A DNA stretch of 64,000 nucleotides, taken from Occultella aeris (lineage in GTDB: Bacteria > Actinomycetota > Actinomycetes > Actinomycetales > Beutenbergiaceae). A program made the position numbers and the translations under genes. Shown here piece by piece: positions 20,721 through 28,972 of the stretch. Below the pieces are notes generated by a model. It did not search any database and was not told where the DNA came from. It saw only the letters and a program-made list of their open reading frames with translations. How positions within the stretch are numbered: position 1 is the first letter of the stretch; every line of letters begins with the position of its first letter. The stretch is from positions 1 to 64,000 of the forward strand of contig NZ_CACRYJ010000071.1 in assembly GCF_902703175.1 (NCBI RefSeq), read 5' to 3'.

Positions 20721-20734
20721 TGTGATCAGGCACA
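20721..20734. promoter_or_regulatory. CRP/FNR- or Rex-like half-palindrome upstream of pflB
   Basis: TGTGATCAGGCACA has TGTG/CACA arms and lies about 95 bases before pflB. The arm spacing is shorter than CRP/GlxR or Rex consensus sites, so this is only a candidate for oxygen or redox control. A -10-like TAGGCT is at 20782-20787. Confidence 0.25.
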
Positions 20735-20827
20735 CCAGCCCGGGCGGTCTTTGGTCCCGGGGGAACGTGGTCCGGCGTTCCTAGGCTCGAAGGTGCAGCA
20801 GGTGGACCGAGTGAAGGGAAGCGCACG

Positions 20828-23083
20828 ATGAGCATCACGACGCAGGACCGGGCGGCCCACGAGGCCTGGCACGACTTCGCAGCCGGTCCGTGGCAGGAAC
20901 GTATCGACGTGCGCGACTTCATCCAGCGCAACTACACGCCCTACACCGGCGACGGAGACTTCCTGGCCGGGCCCACCGAGCGGACCACACGTGTCTGGGG
21001 CCGGCTCCTGGCGATGTTCCCGGACGAGCGCGAGCGCGGTGTGTACGACGTCGATGCCGCGACGCCGTCGACCATCACGTCGCACGGCCCGGGCTACATC
21101 GACCGCGACGACGAGATCATCGTCGGGCTGCAGACCGACGCCCCGCTGAAGCGCGCAATCATGCCGAACGGCGGCTGGCGGATGGTCGAGACCGCGTTGC
21201 AGACGTACGGCTACCCGGTGGATCCCGACCTCGCGAGGGTGTTCACCCAGTACCGCAAGACCCACAACGCCGGCGTGTTCGACGTCTACCCGCCTGCCGT
21301 GCGCCGGGCCCGGTCCAGCCACATCATCACCGGCCTGCCGGACGCCTATGGTCGCGGCCGGATCATCGGCGACTACCGGCGCCTCGCGCTCTACGGCGTG
21401 GACGCGCTGATCGAGGACAAGCGCCGCGAGCGGGCTGAGTTGGACGAACTGCCCTCGGTCGAGGACGTGATCAGGTGCCGCGAGGAGAACGCCGAGCAAA
21501 TCCGGGCACTGGAGGATCTCCGGACGATGTCGGCCAGTTACGGGTTCGACGTCTCCCGGCCGGCGCGCACCGCCGTGGAGGCGGTGCAGTGGCTGTACTT
21601 CGCGTTCCTGGCCGCGGTGAAGGACCAGAACGGAGCGGCCATGTCCTTGGGCCGGACCTCGACGTTCCTGGACGTCTACCTGCAGCGGGACCTCGAGGCG
21701 GGAGTACTCGACGAGACCGCGGCGCAGGAACTGATCGACGACCTGGTCATCAAGCTGCGGATCGTGCGGTTCCTACGCACGCCGGAGTATGACGCACTGT
21801 TCTCCGGGGACCCGACCTGGGTCACCGAGTCGATCGGCGGCATGAGCACCGACGGGCGGACCCTGGTCACCAGGAACTCGTTCCGGATGTTGCAGACGCT
21901 GTACAACCTCGGGCCCGCGCCGGAGCCGAACCTGACGGTGCTGTGGAGCCCGTTGCTGCCCGAAGCCTTCAAACGGTTCTGCGCCAAGGTGTCGATCGAC
22001 ACCTCCGCGATCCAGTACGAGTCCGACGAGCTGATCCGCGGCGACCTGGGTGACGACGCAGGCATCGCCTGCTGCGTATCAGCCATGGCGATCGGCAAGC
22101 AGATGCAGTTCTTCGGCGCCCGGGTGAACATCGCGAAGGCGCTGCTGTACGCGATCAACGGCGGCAGGGACGAGATCACCGGCCAGCAGGTGGCCCCCGA
22201 GACCGCGCCCGTGACCGGTGACCTCCTCGACTACGCCGACGTGCGGGCCCGGTACGACGGGCTGCTGGACTGGCTCGCCGAGACCTACGTGGACGCGCTC
22301 AACTGCATCCATTACATGCACGACAAGTACGCCTACGAGCGGCTCGAGATGGCGTTGCACGACCGGGACGTCCTGCGCACCATGGCCTGCGGGATCGCAG
22401 GGCTGAGCGTCGCCGCGGACTCGCTCGCTGCGATCCGGTATGCGAGGGTGCGCCCCATCCGGGACGAGCGTGGCCTCGTCGTCGACTACGAGGTCACGGG
22501 TGACCACCCGCGGTACGGCAACGACGACGACCTGGCCGACGAGATCGCCGTCGACCTGGTGCGTTCCTTCATGGCGAAGATCCGCGGGCGCGCCACCTAC
22601 CGCGACTCCGTGCACACCCAGTCGGTGCTGACGATCACCTCGAACGTCGTCTACGGCAAGCACACCGGGAACACCCCGGACGGCCGACGCACCGGGGAAC
22701 CGTTCGCGCCCGGCGCGAACCCGATGAACGGGCGGGACACGCACGGGATGCTCGCCGCGGCACTGAGCGTGGCGAAGCTGCCCTACAGCGAGGCCCGGGA
22801 CGGCATCTCGCTCACCACCACGGTGGTGCCGAGTGGGCTCGGCCGCACTGCGGAGGAGCAGGTTTCCAACCTGCGCGGACTACTTGACGCGTACGTGGGC
22901 AGCGGCGGGTTCCACCTCAACGTGAATGTGTTGAACCGGGAGACCCTCGAGGACGCCATGGAGCACCCGGAGAAATACCCGCAACTGACGATCCGGGTGT
23001 CCGGGTACGCCGTGAACTTCGTCAGGCTGACTCGCGAACAGCAGCTCGACGTGCTCTCGCGGACGTTCCACGGGAGCCTCTGA
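20828..23083 (+). CDS. pflB: Pyruvate formate-lyase (formate C-acetyltransferase)
   Basis: A 751-residue glycyl-radical enzyme cleaving pyruvate with CoA to acetyl-CoA and formate under anoxia. The two adjacent active-site cysteines are Cys415-Cys416 in IACCVSAMA, and the radical glycine is Gly726 in [10 protein letters not shown]. Length matches the family. GAAGGGAAG precedes the ATG. The activating enzyme follows with a one-base overlap (TGATG), so the pair form an operon. Together with narGHJI at the other end of the window it indicates a facultative anaerobe. Confidence 0.95.
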   Translation: MSITTQDRAAHEAWHDFAAGPWQERIDVRDFIQRNYTPYTGDGDFLAGPTERTTRVWGRLLAMFPDERERGVYDVDAATPSTITSHGPGYIDRDDEIIVGLQTDAPLKRAIMPNGGWRMVETALQTYGYPVDPDLARVFTQYRKTHNAGVFDVYPPAVRRARSSHIITGLPDAYGRGRIIGDYRRLALYGVDALIEDKRRERAELDELPSVEDVIRCREENAEQIRALEDLRTMSASYGFDVSRPARTAVEAVQWLYFAFLAAVKDQNGAAMSLGRTSTFLDVYLQRDLEAGVLDETAAQELIDDLVIKLRIVRFLRTPEYDALFSGDPTWVTESIGGMSTDGRTLVTRNSFRMLQTLYNLGPAPEPNLTVLWSPLLPEAFKRFCAKVSIDTSAIQYESDELIRGDLGDDAGIACCVSAMAIGKQMQFFGARVNIAKALLYAINGGRDEITGQQVAPETAPVTGDLLDYADVRARYDGLLDWLAETYVDALNCIHYMHDKYAYERLEMALHDRDVLRTMACGIAGLSVAADSLAAIRYARVRPIRDERGLVVDYEVTGDHPRYGNDDDLADEIAVDLVRSFMAKIRGRATYRDSVHTQSVLTITSNVVYGKHTGNTPDGRRTGEPFAPGANPMNGRDTHGMLAAALSVAKLPYSEARDGISLTTTVVPSGLGRTAEEQVSNLRGLLDAYVGSGGFHLNVNVLNRETLEDAMEHPEKYPQLTIRVSGYAVNFVRLTREQQLDVLSRTFHGSL

Positions 23084-23874
23084 TGAGCGTGGCGCCGACG
23101 GCGATGGGTGCGGACCGGTCCATCCGGCTCGCCCGGATCCGGCTCGGGGACCTCGGATCGGTGCACTCCTGGGAACTCGTGACCGCGGTGGACGGACCGG
23201 GGACCCGGATGACGCTGTTCCTGTCCGGGTGCCCGTTGCGGTGCCTGTACTGCCACAACCCGGACACCTGGCGGATGCGCGACGGGCGGCTGACGTCGGT
23301 CGAGGACGTTCTGGCCCGGGTGGGCCGGTACCGGCACGTGTTCGCCGCAACCGGCGGTGGACTGACCGTCTCCGGCGGTGAGGCGCTGATGCAGCCGACG
23401 TTCCTCGGCCGCATCCTGGCTGGGACGAAGGAGCTGGGCGTGCACACCACGCTCGACACCTCCGGATACCTCGGTGCGAACGCCACGGACGCGATGCTCG
23501 AGGTCACCGACCTCGTCCTGCTGGACGTCAAGTCCGGGGACCCGGAGACCTATCGGCGCGTGACAGGTCGGGACCTGGCGCCGACGCTGCGATTTGGGCG
23601 GCGGCTGAGCGACCGTGGGATCGCGACATGGATCCGGTTCGTGCTGGTCCCGGGCCTGACGGACGATCCGGACAACGTGTCACTGGTGGCCGATTACGCC
23701 GCGTCACTGGCCGGGGTCGAGCGCGTCGAGGTGCTGCCGTTCCACCAGATGGGCCGCGAGAAGTGGGCACGGTGCGCTCTCGCCTACGACCTCGCCGACA
23801 CCCAGCCGCCCACACCGGAACTCACCGAGCGGGTACGGGAACAGTTCCGCGAGCGTGGGCTGCTGGTGTACTGA
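23083..23874 (+). CDS. pflA: Pyruvate formate-lyase activating enzyme (radical SAM)
   Basis: A 263-residue radical-SAM protein. The CxxxCxxC cluster ligands are Cys50, Cys54 and Cys57 (GCPLRCLYCHNPD). The GG motif TVSGGEAL follows. It uses SAM and a [4Fe-4S] cluster to install the glycyl radical on PflB. The first 25 residues precede the usual start of the domain; an alternative in-frame ATG (MGADRS) at 23104 is possible. It is coupled to pflB by the TGATG overlap. Confidence 0.94.
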   Translation: MSVAPTAMGADRSIRLARIRLGDLGSVHSWELVTAVDGPGTRMTLFLSGCPLRCLYCHNPDTWRMRDGRLTSVEDVLARVGRYRHVFAATGGGLTVSGGEALMQPTFLGRILAGTKELGVHTTLDTSGYLGANATDAMLEVTDLVLLDVKSGDPETYRRVTGRDLAPTLRFGRRLSDRGIATWIRFVLVPGLTDDPDNVSLVADYAASLAGVERVEVLPFHQMGREKWARCALAYDLADTQPPTPELTERVREQFRERGLLVY

Positions 23875-23887
23875 CGCCGGCCGGTGG

Positions 23888-25054
23888 TCAGGGCAGCACG
23901 TCCTCCTGTGCCTGCCAGAAGAGGTTGCGGTGGCCCGGCTCCTCCGTCTGGCCGTAGACGTTCGCCGCGCCGATGTACAGATCCTGCGGGATGTGGGTGT
24001 CCGTACCGGTCCGGCCCCAGATCAGCGTGTCCCGGTCCGTCTGGGTGCCCACCCGGGCGAGGTCGAGGGTGCCCGCGGAGCCGCTGAACAGGTAGACGCC
24101 GTCCTGTGCGGCGACGCCCTGGACCTTGTCGATCGAGGAGTCCTTGTCGATCCAGAAGTTGGTCTGTGATCCGACGATCCCGTCCTGACCGGCCAGGTCA
24201 CCCGAGTCGGTCAACGGCCACCGGACGACCTCGGTCGTGACGTCGTCGGCCGCGTACTCGGACGAGACCAGCGCGGGCTCCCCGGTCCAGTCTGTGGAGA
24301 TCGAGGACAGCCTCGGGACCCCGTACGGACCCTGGTCGACGCCGACGTAGGTGCGGTCCGGGACGAGGAAGTAGCCCTCGTCGTCGGTCATCGCCGTGCG
24401 CAGGTCGAACCTGTGGATGCGGTCGGTCGCGGCCACGTACAGGTAGGGACCGGCCCAGGCGACGCCGCCGTTGTGGCTGGCCAGCGGCTGCGTGGTCCAG
24501 CCGTCGTCGGTCTGCACCGGCAGTCGGAGCGGGACGGTGCGGTATCGCCAGTCGTCGGTGGAGACGAACGTCAGCGCCGAGTCCACCGCGGCGTGGTCGT
24601 CGGGGGAGGTGCGCTCGTACCAGGCCGAGACCAGTACCTCGGTGGCCGGTGCCTGCGCCCAGTTGGACTCCCCGCTGCCGGCGAGCCCCTGCGGGTACCA
24701 GCGGTCGTCGGTGTTCAGGTCGTCGGGCCAGGCGCGGCAGGACTCGCCGCACTCGCTGGTCTCACCGGTACGGCTCGCGATGAGATCGGTGAAGCTCACC
24801 GGCGCCACGCCGGGCAGCTCGCCGATCGCTTCGAGGGCCTGCGAACGGTCGGTGATGTCCAGTTCGTAGGTACCTGGCTCGTTGTGCGCGGCCTCGTCGA
24901 GGGCCGCACCGTTTCCGGCGGCTCCGGCCGGGCCGGGCACCGCGACAGCGAGTGCGCTCACCCCGATCAGGATGCCGATGACGCGCCCGTGGGAGCGACG
25001 GCCGCCGCGCCGGGTCGTGGCGCCGGTGGATGGATGTGCCTTCTGAGGGTGCAT
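23888..25054 (-). CDS. Secreted protein of unknown function, possibly beta-propeller
   Basis: A 388-residue protein with an Arg-rich N terminus (GATTRRGGRRSHGR), a hydrophobic core and an Ala-rich cleavage region near residues 44-46 (AGA), i.e. a Sec or Tat signal peptide. The mature part is acidic and rich in repeated W/Y-D-G strands (DDGWTTQPLA, YLYVAATDRIHRFD), suggesting a propeller of extracellular type. Two closely spaced cysteines (SECGESC) could form a disulfide. AGGGGAGG precedes the ATG. I do not recognise the family. It sits alone between pflA (convergent) and rnd. Confidence 0.6.
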   Translation of the reverse strand: MHPQKAHPSTGATTRRGGRRSHGRVIGILIGVSALAVAVPGPAGAAGNGAALDEAAHNEPGTYELDITDRSQALEAIGELPGVAPVSFTDLIASRTGETSECGESCRAWPDDLNTDDRWYPQGLAGSGESNWAQAPATEVLVSAWYERTSPDDHAAVDSALTFVSTDDWRYRTVPLRLPVQTDDGWTTQPLASHNGGVAWAGPYLYVAATDRIHRFDLRTAMTDDEGYFLVPDRTYVGVDQGPYGVPRLSSISTDWTGEPALVSSEYAADDVTTEVVRWPLTDSGDLAGQDGIVGSQTNFWIDKDSSIDKVQGVAAQDGVYLFSGSAGTLDLARVGTQTDRDTLIWGRTGTDTHIPQDLYIGAANVYGQTEEPGHRNLFWQAQEDVLP

Positions 25055-25208
25055 GATGCCTCCCCTAATCGAGTGCAGATCGCCATCGACCGTACGTCAT
25101 CGTGCGCCGGAATGCAGCCCCGATTTCGTACCCGGCCGCCGCCGCGGGGCTGTGACCAGGCCGAACGCGGGGCCAACGGCGCCGCGGCACCCGACGGGCC
25201 AAGGCTGA

Positions 25209-26480
25209 TCAGGCTTCGTCGGCGCTCTCGGGCGCCTGCTCCGGCTCCTTGGGCCGGGGCGGGGCCAGCAGGGCTCGTGCGATCGGTTCGGAGACGAGAT
25301 CGACCTGCCAGGGGCGAGCCCCAAGGTCGGTGAGTGCGATCGACACCGTCTCCGGGGTGACCCGACGCGGTGGCGCCCACGCGATCCGTCGCTGGAACTC
25401 CGGGGTGAGGAGGTTCTCCTGCGGAACGTCGAGGCTGTCGGCGAGCTCACGCACGTCGTGGCGGACGTTCTCGAGGCGGACGGCACCCTCGGGGTTGCGG
25501 TCCCGCCAGGCGCGCGGCGGGGGCAGGGTGTCGCCGAGCGGGGTCCGCTTCGCCGGTAGGTCCGCGGGACCCAGCGTGAGCGCTCGGGCGACGGCCGCGG
25601 CCCAGGTGGGCAGGCGGCGGGCGGCGCCGCGGTTCTTGAACGGGCGGAGCTCGGCGAGCGCAGCCTGGCTACGGGGCTTGGCCTGCGCGGCGGCGACGAT
25701 CGCGGCGTCTGGGAGGATCCGGCCGGGGGAGATATCGGCGCGCTCGGCCTCGATCTCTCGCGTGTGCCAGAGCTCGCGCACGATCGCGAGGCCCTGGGTG
25801 TCGCGGACCAGGTGCGTGCCGGAGGTGCGGCGCCACGGGTCGATCCGCGGCGAGGGTGGTGGCGCGACGCGGATCGCCTCGAACTCCTGCTCGGCCCAGT
25901 CGAGCTTTCCGGCCTCCGCGAGCTGAGCGGCGAGCACGTCGCGCAACTCGACGAGTACCTCGACGTCCAGGGCCGCGTAGCGCAACCAGCTCTCCGGCAG
26001 CGGACGCTCGGACCAGTCGGCGGCCGAGTGTTCCTTCGCGAGGGCGAAACCGAGCTCGCCGGCGACCATGGGGCCGAGGCCGACCCGGTCGCGGCCGAGG
26101 AGCCGGCCGGCCAGCTCGGTGTCGAACAGGCGCGACGGCGTGAAGTTCAGTTCAGCGAGGCACGGCAGGTCCTGGTTGGCCGCGTGCAGAACCCACTCGA
26201 CGCCGTCGAGTGCGGCACTCAGCCCGCTGAGGTCCGGGAGCTCGCGCGGATCGATGAGGGCGGTGCCGGCGCCGGCGCGACGGATCTGCACGAGGTAGGC
26301 GTGCTGGCCGTACCGGTAGCCGGACGCACGTTCGGCATCCACGGCGACCGGCCCGGTGCCGGCGGCCATCCGCTCGGTGACCTCGTCCAGGGCGGCGGCG
26401 GTGCTGGTGACCTCGGGTACCCCACCCGCCGGCTCGAGGAGGGGGCGTAGTTCTGGGGCCGCGGGCTCGTCGTCGGTCAT
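25209..26480 (-). CDS. rnd: Ribonuclease D
   Basis: A 423-residue 3'-5' exoribonuclease with a DEDDy domain: Asp48 and Glu50 in AVDAERASG, Asp104 in ANQDLPCL, and Tyr168/Asp172 in YAALDVEVL. A HRDC domain follows at about 220-300. It would trim tRNA and other stable RNA 3' ends. Its ATG overlaps the DUF3000 gene stop by 4 bases. The adjacent DUF3000-rnd pair is a recurrent actinobacterial arrangement. Confidence 0.9.
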   Translation of the reverse strand: MTDDEPAAPELRPLLEPAGGVPEVTSTAAALDEVTERMAAGTGPVAVDAERASGYRYGQHAYLVQIRRAGAGTALIDPRELPDLSGLSAALDGVEWVLHAANQDLPCLAELNFTPSRLFDTELAGRLLGRDRVGLGPMVAGELGFALAKEHSAADWSERPLPESWLRYAALDVEVLVELRDVLAAQLAEAGKLDWAEQEFEAIRVAPPPSPRIDPWRRTSGTHLVRDTQGLAIVRELWHTREIEAERADISPGRILPDAAIVAAAQAKPRSQAALAELRPFKNRGAARRLPTWAAAVARALTLGPADLPAKRTPLGDTLPPPRAWRDRNPEGAVRLENVRHDVRELADSLDVPQENLLTPEFQRRIAWAPPRRVTPETVSIALTDLGARPWQVDLVSEPIARALLAPPRPKEPEQAPESADEA

Positions 26481-27055
26481 CGCTTCCTGTTCAGTGGGCT
26501 CACGTTGTCCGGGATCGGCGGTAGACCGGCAGTCTGGCAGGACAGCAGCGCCCAGGCACGCAGGTGCGGTGCCAGGTCGGTGCCCTCCGGGGTCCAGGAG
26601 GCCCGAATCTCGATCTCCACCTCGCCGGACCGAAGGTGCAGGCCGCCGAAGGTCTCCGAGAGCACGCGGGTGACGGTGCCGGAGAGCGAGTGGTGCTCGG
26701 CGCCCTCTGCCTCGAGCGCGTCGGTGAGCCAGGACCAGCCCACCTCGCCGAGCATCGGGTCCGCGGAGAACTCGGGCTCCAGCTCCGCCCGGGCCATGAT
26801 GATCACCCGGAACTCGCCGTTCCAGGCCTCCTGGCCCTCGGGGTCGTAGAGCACCACGAACCGTCCGTTGCCGAGCATGTCGTCCGGGTCGCGGGTCGGG
26901 TTGACCTCCCCCGTGAGTGCCAGGGCGTACGGCGCGATCCGCGTCGGAGCCGGCACCTCCTCGAGGTGGAACTCCGGACGCATGCGGTGCCCACGCAGGC
27001 TCAACAGAGCCGCCTCGAAGTCGGGGGGCGCGACCGGCGTCTGCTGCACGTTCAC
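26477..27055 (-). CDS. DUF3000 family protein
   Basis: A 192-residue protein with the actinobacterial DUF3000 character (PDFEAALLSLRGHRMRPE at the N terminus, and WSWLTDALEA with a long basic C-terminal part). Function unknown. It is soluble and translationally coupled to rnd, so an RNA-related role is a plausible inference only. It starts with GTG, 6 bases after TAGCCT (minus strand, 27062-27067), another leaderless start. Confidence 0.8.
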   Translation of the reverse strand: MNVQQTPVAPPDFEAALLSLRGHRMRPEFHLEEVPAPTRIAPYALALTGEVNPTRDPDDMLGNGRFVVLYDPEGQEAWNGEFRVIIMARAELEPEFSADPMLGEVGWSWLTDALEAEGAEHHSLSGTVTRVLSETFGGLHLRSGEVEIEIRASWTPEGTDLAPHLRAWALLSCQTAGLPPIPDNVSPLNRKR

Positions 27056-27061
27056 TTGTTC

Positions 27062-27067
27062 AGGCTA
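27062..27067 (-). promoter_or_regulatory. -10 element of leaderless DUF3000-rnd operon
   Basis: TAGCCT on the minus strand, 6 bases upstream of the GTG start, with no ribosome binding site. Confidence 0.45.
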
Positions 27068-27113
27068 AGCCGCGCGGGGCCAACCCACGAGAGGCGCGCC
27101 GAAGGTGGGCCGC

Positions 27114-27119
27114 TAGACT
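27114..27119 (+). promoter_or_regulatory. Possible -10 element of the ATP-grasp ligase gene
   Basis: TAGACT lies about 80 bases upstream of the ATG at 27199, leaving a leader that ends in a GGAGGA ribosome binding site. Confidence 0.35.
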
Positions 27120-27198
27120 CACCCACGTTCCGCCGTCGGGCATCGGCCCCGCGCAGCGAACCACCCACCCGCCAGAACCGCACGGAGGACGCGCGCCC

Positions 27199-28440
27199 AT
27201 GACCAACCGGACGCTCTGCCCGGTGCTGCTCGGCACCGACCTCGGCATCTACGCGATGGCGCGGTCCTTCCACGAGGCGTACGGGGTGCGGTCGGTCGTC
27301 ATCAGCGAGCTGCCGCGGGGGCCGATCAACGACTCGGCGATCCTGGACAACGTGCTGATCGGCGACGGCGCCGACGACGACAGGATCCTCGCGGCGCTCG
27401 ACACCGTTGCCGCGGCGCACCCCGGCGCGGACCGGATCCTGGTCGTCAACTCCGACCACCAGCTCGCGTTCGTGCTGCGGCATCGGGCGCGGCTCGAGGA
27501 GAGCTACGTGATCCCGTTCGCCGACGCGGCGACCGTGGAGGCCCTTGCGGACAAGACCTCGATGTACGCGGTGCTGGAGCGGCTCGGGATCCTCGCGCCG
27601 GCCACCATGGCGGTCACGGCGCTGCCGAGGGACGAGCCGGCGTGGCGGGCCGCAGCGGCGCAGCTGACGTTCCCGATCGTGATGAAGCCGTTCGCGGGCG
27701 CCGAGTTCGAGGAGCTGAAGTTCGCGGGCCGGCGGAAGGTCTACGCGCTCGACGACGCCGACACGCTCGTGCGCGAGCTGGAGCGGATCGCCGCCGCCGA
27801 GTACGGCGGGACGATGCTGCTGCAGGAGCTCGTGCCCGGTGACGACACGTGGAACCGGGTGGTGAACTGCTACGTCGACTCCCACGGGGACCTCACGATG
27901 GCCGCCTCCGGGCGGGTGTTGCTGGCGATGCACCAGCCAACCTTCATCGGGAACTCGGCGATCATCATGGTCGACTACGACGCCGAACTCGTGGAGTCAG
28001 TGCGCACGGTGCTCGCCGAGGTGGGGTTCCGCGGGTTCGCGAGTGTCGACTTCAAGATCGACCCGCGGGACGGCCGGGCCCGGTTGCTGGACATCAACCC
28101 GCGCCTGGGGCGGTCGCACTACTACGCGAACGTCGGCGGGGTGAGCACCGCGCAGGTGCTCGTCGAGGACCTGGTCCGTGGTCGACGGGTCGAGCCACAG
28201 CGGGCGACGGCGGAGGGCATCTATGCGTACATCCCGACGTTCGTGCTGGGTCGGTACGTGCGCGACGCGGCGCTGCTCTCGCAGGCTCGTGGTGTGCTGG
28301 GGCGTCGCCGTGCCGTGCACCCGCTGAAGTACCGCAAGGACCGGAACGTGAAGCGGTGGGCATACCGGCTGCTGGCGCAGGTCAACCAGTTGCGGGCGCT
28401 GCGGGCGTACTACCCGCGGCCCACCGACAGCGGGTTCTGA
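27199..28440 (+). CDS. ATP-grasp carboxylate-amine ligase (D-aspartate ligase-like)
   Basis: A 413-residue ATP-grasp protein. The N-terminal PreATP domain carries LLGTDLGIYAMARSFHEAYG. The ATP-grasp core includes FPIVMKPFAG and LLQELVPGDD, and late Mg-binding residues occur in FKIDPRDGRARLLDINPRLG. The N terminus resembles the Gram-positive ligases that add D-Asp to the peptidoglycan stem, but those assignments are often loose and the real substrates are unknown. GGAGGA precedes the ATG. It is cytoplasmic and monocistronic. Confidence 0.75.
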   Translation: MTNRTLCPVLLGTDLGIYAMARSFHEAYGVRSVVISELPRGPINDSAILDNVLIGDGADDDRILAALDTVAAAHPGADRILVVNSDHQLAFVLRHRARLEESYVIPFADAATVEALADKTSMYAVLERLGILAPATMAVTALPRDEPAWRAAAAQLTFPIVMKPFAGAEFEELKFAGRRKVYALDDADTLVRELERIAAAEYGGTMLLQELVPGDDTWNRVVNCYVDSHGDLTMAASGRVLLAMHQPTFIGNSAIIMVDYDAELVESVRTVLAEVGFRGFASVDFKIDPRDGRARLLDINPRLGRSHYYANVGGVSTAQVLVEDLVRGRRVEPQRATAEGIYAYIPTFVLGRYVRDAALLSQARGVLGRRRAVHPLKYRKDRNVKRWAYRLLAQVNQLRALRAYYPRPTDSGF

Positions 28441-28466
28441 ACCGGGCGCGGACGGGTCGTCGCGCG

Positions 28467-28946
28467 TCAGCCGACGAAGTCGGTACCCGCGTAGAAGTGG
28501 AGCACCGGCACGCCGAGCTCGTCGCGGGCTCGCGAGGCCCAGTCCTGGTGGAACGTGTCCTCGACGGCGTGCGGCCGGGTGACCACGATCAGCTCGGCAG
28601 CGTTCAGGTTGTTGACGGCCTGCTTCACGGCCGGCAGCGGGTCGTCCGCGATGACCGAGCCGGATGCCGTCGCACCGGCCGCGGCGAGACGCTCCAGCGA
28701 CGCGCCGAGCGAGATGTCCGCGGTGAACTCGGCCTTCTGCTTGTCGGCACGATGGACGAGGGCATCCCAAGCCGCGCGCATCTCGAACAGACTCAGGTGG
28801 TCGATGAAGTCGGTGACGATGTTGCGCTCGGTGTCGGCCGGCACCAGTACCTCGAAGGTCGCGTCCGGGTCGTCGTGAAGATTGAGGATGTTCTTCACGT
28901 CGCTCTCGCGGAGGGCTTCTTCGGTGAGGATGAGAAAGGTCGGCAT
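28467..28946 (-). CDS. Small universal-stress-like protein of unknown function
   Basis: A 159-residue soluble protein of predicted alternating alpha/beta pattern (MPTFLILTEEAL, NAAELIVVTRPHAVED, ELGVPVLHFYAG), like a single USP or Rossmann-type domain. No clear ATP-binding G-x2-G-x9-G motif is visible, so nucleotide binding is doubtful. The start follows TATGCT by 6 bases. It has no obvious partners. Confidence 0.6.
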   Translation of the reverse strand: MPTFLILTEEALRESDVKNILNLHDDPDATFEVLVPADTERNIVTDFIDHLSLFEMRAAWDALVHRADKQKAEFTADISLGASLERLAAAGATASGSVIADDPLPAVKQAVNNLNAAELIVVTRPHAVEDTFHQDWASRARDELGVPVLHFYAGTDFVG

Positions 28947-28952
28947 GAGGCG

Positions 28953-28958
28953 AGCATA
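28953..28958 (-). promoter_or_regulatory. -10 element of leaderless USP-like gene
   Basis: TATGCT on the minus strand, 6 bases before the ATG, lying in the 26-base gap after the HNH pseudogene. Confidence 0.45.
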
Positions 28959-28972
28959 GTGTGGCCGGCCGG

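Noticed and set aside
25055-25208. tRNA or riboswitch in the rnd 3' region
   Set aside because: No cloverleaf or conserved T-loop could be found in the 154 bases.
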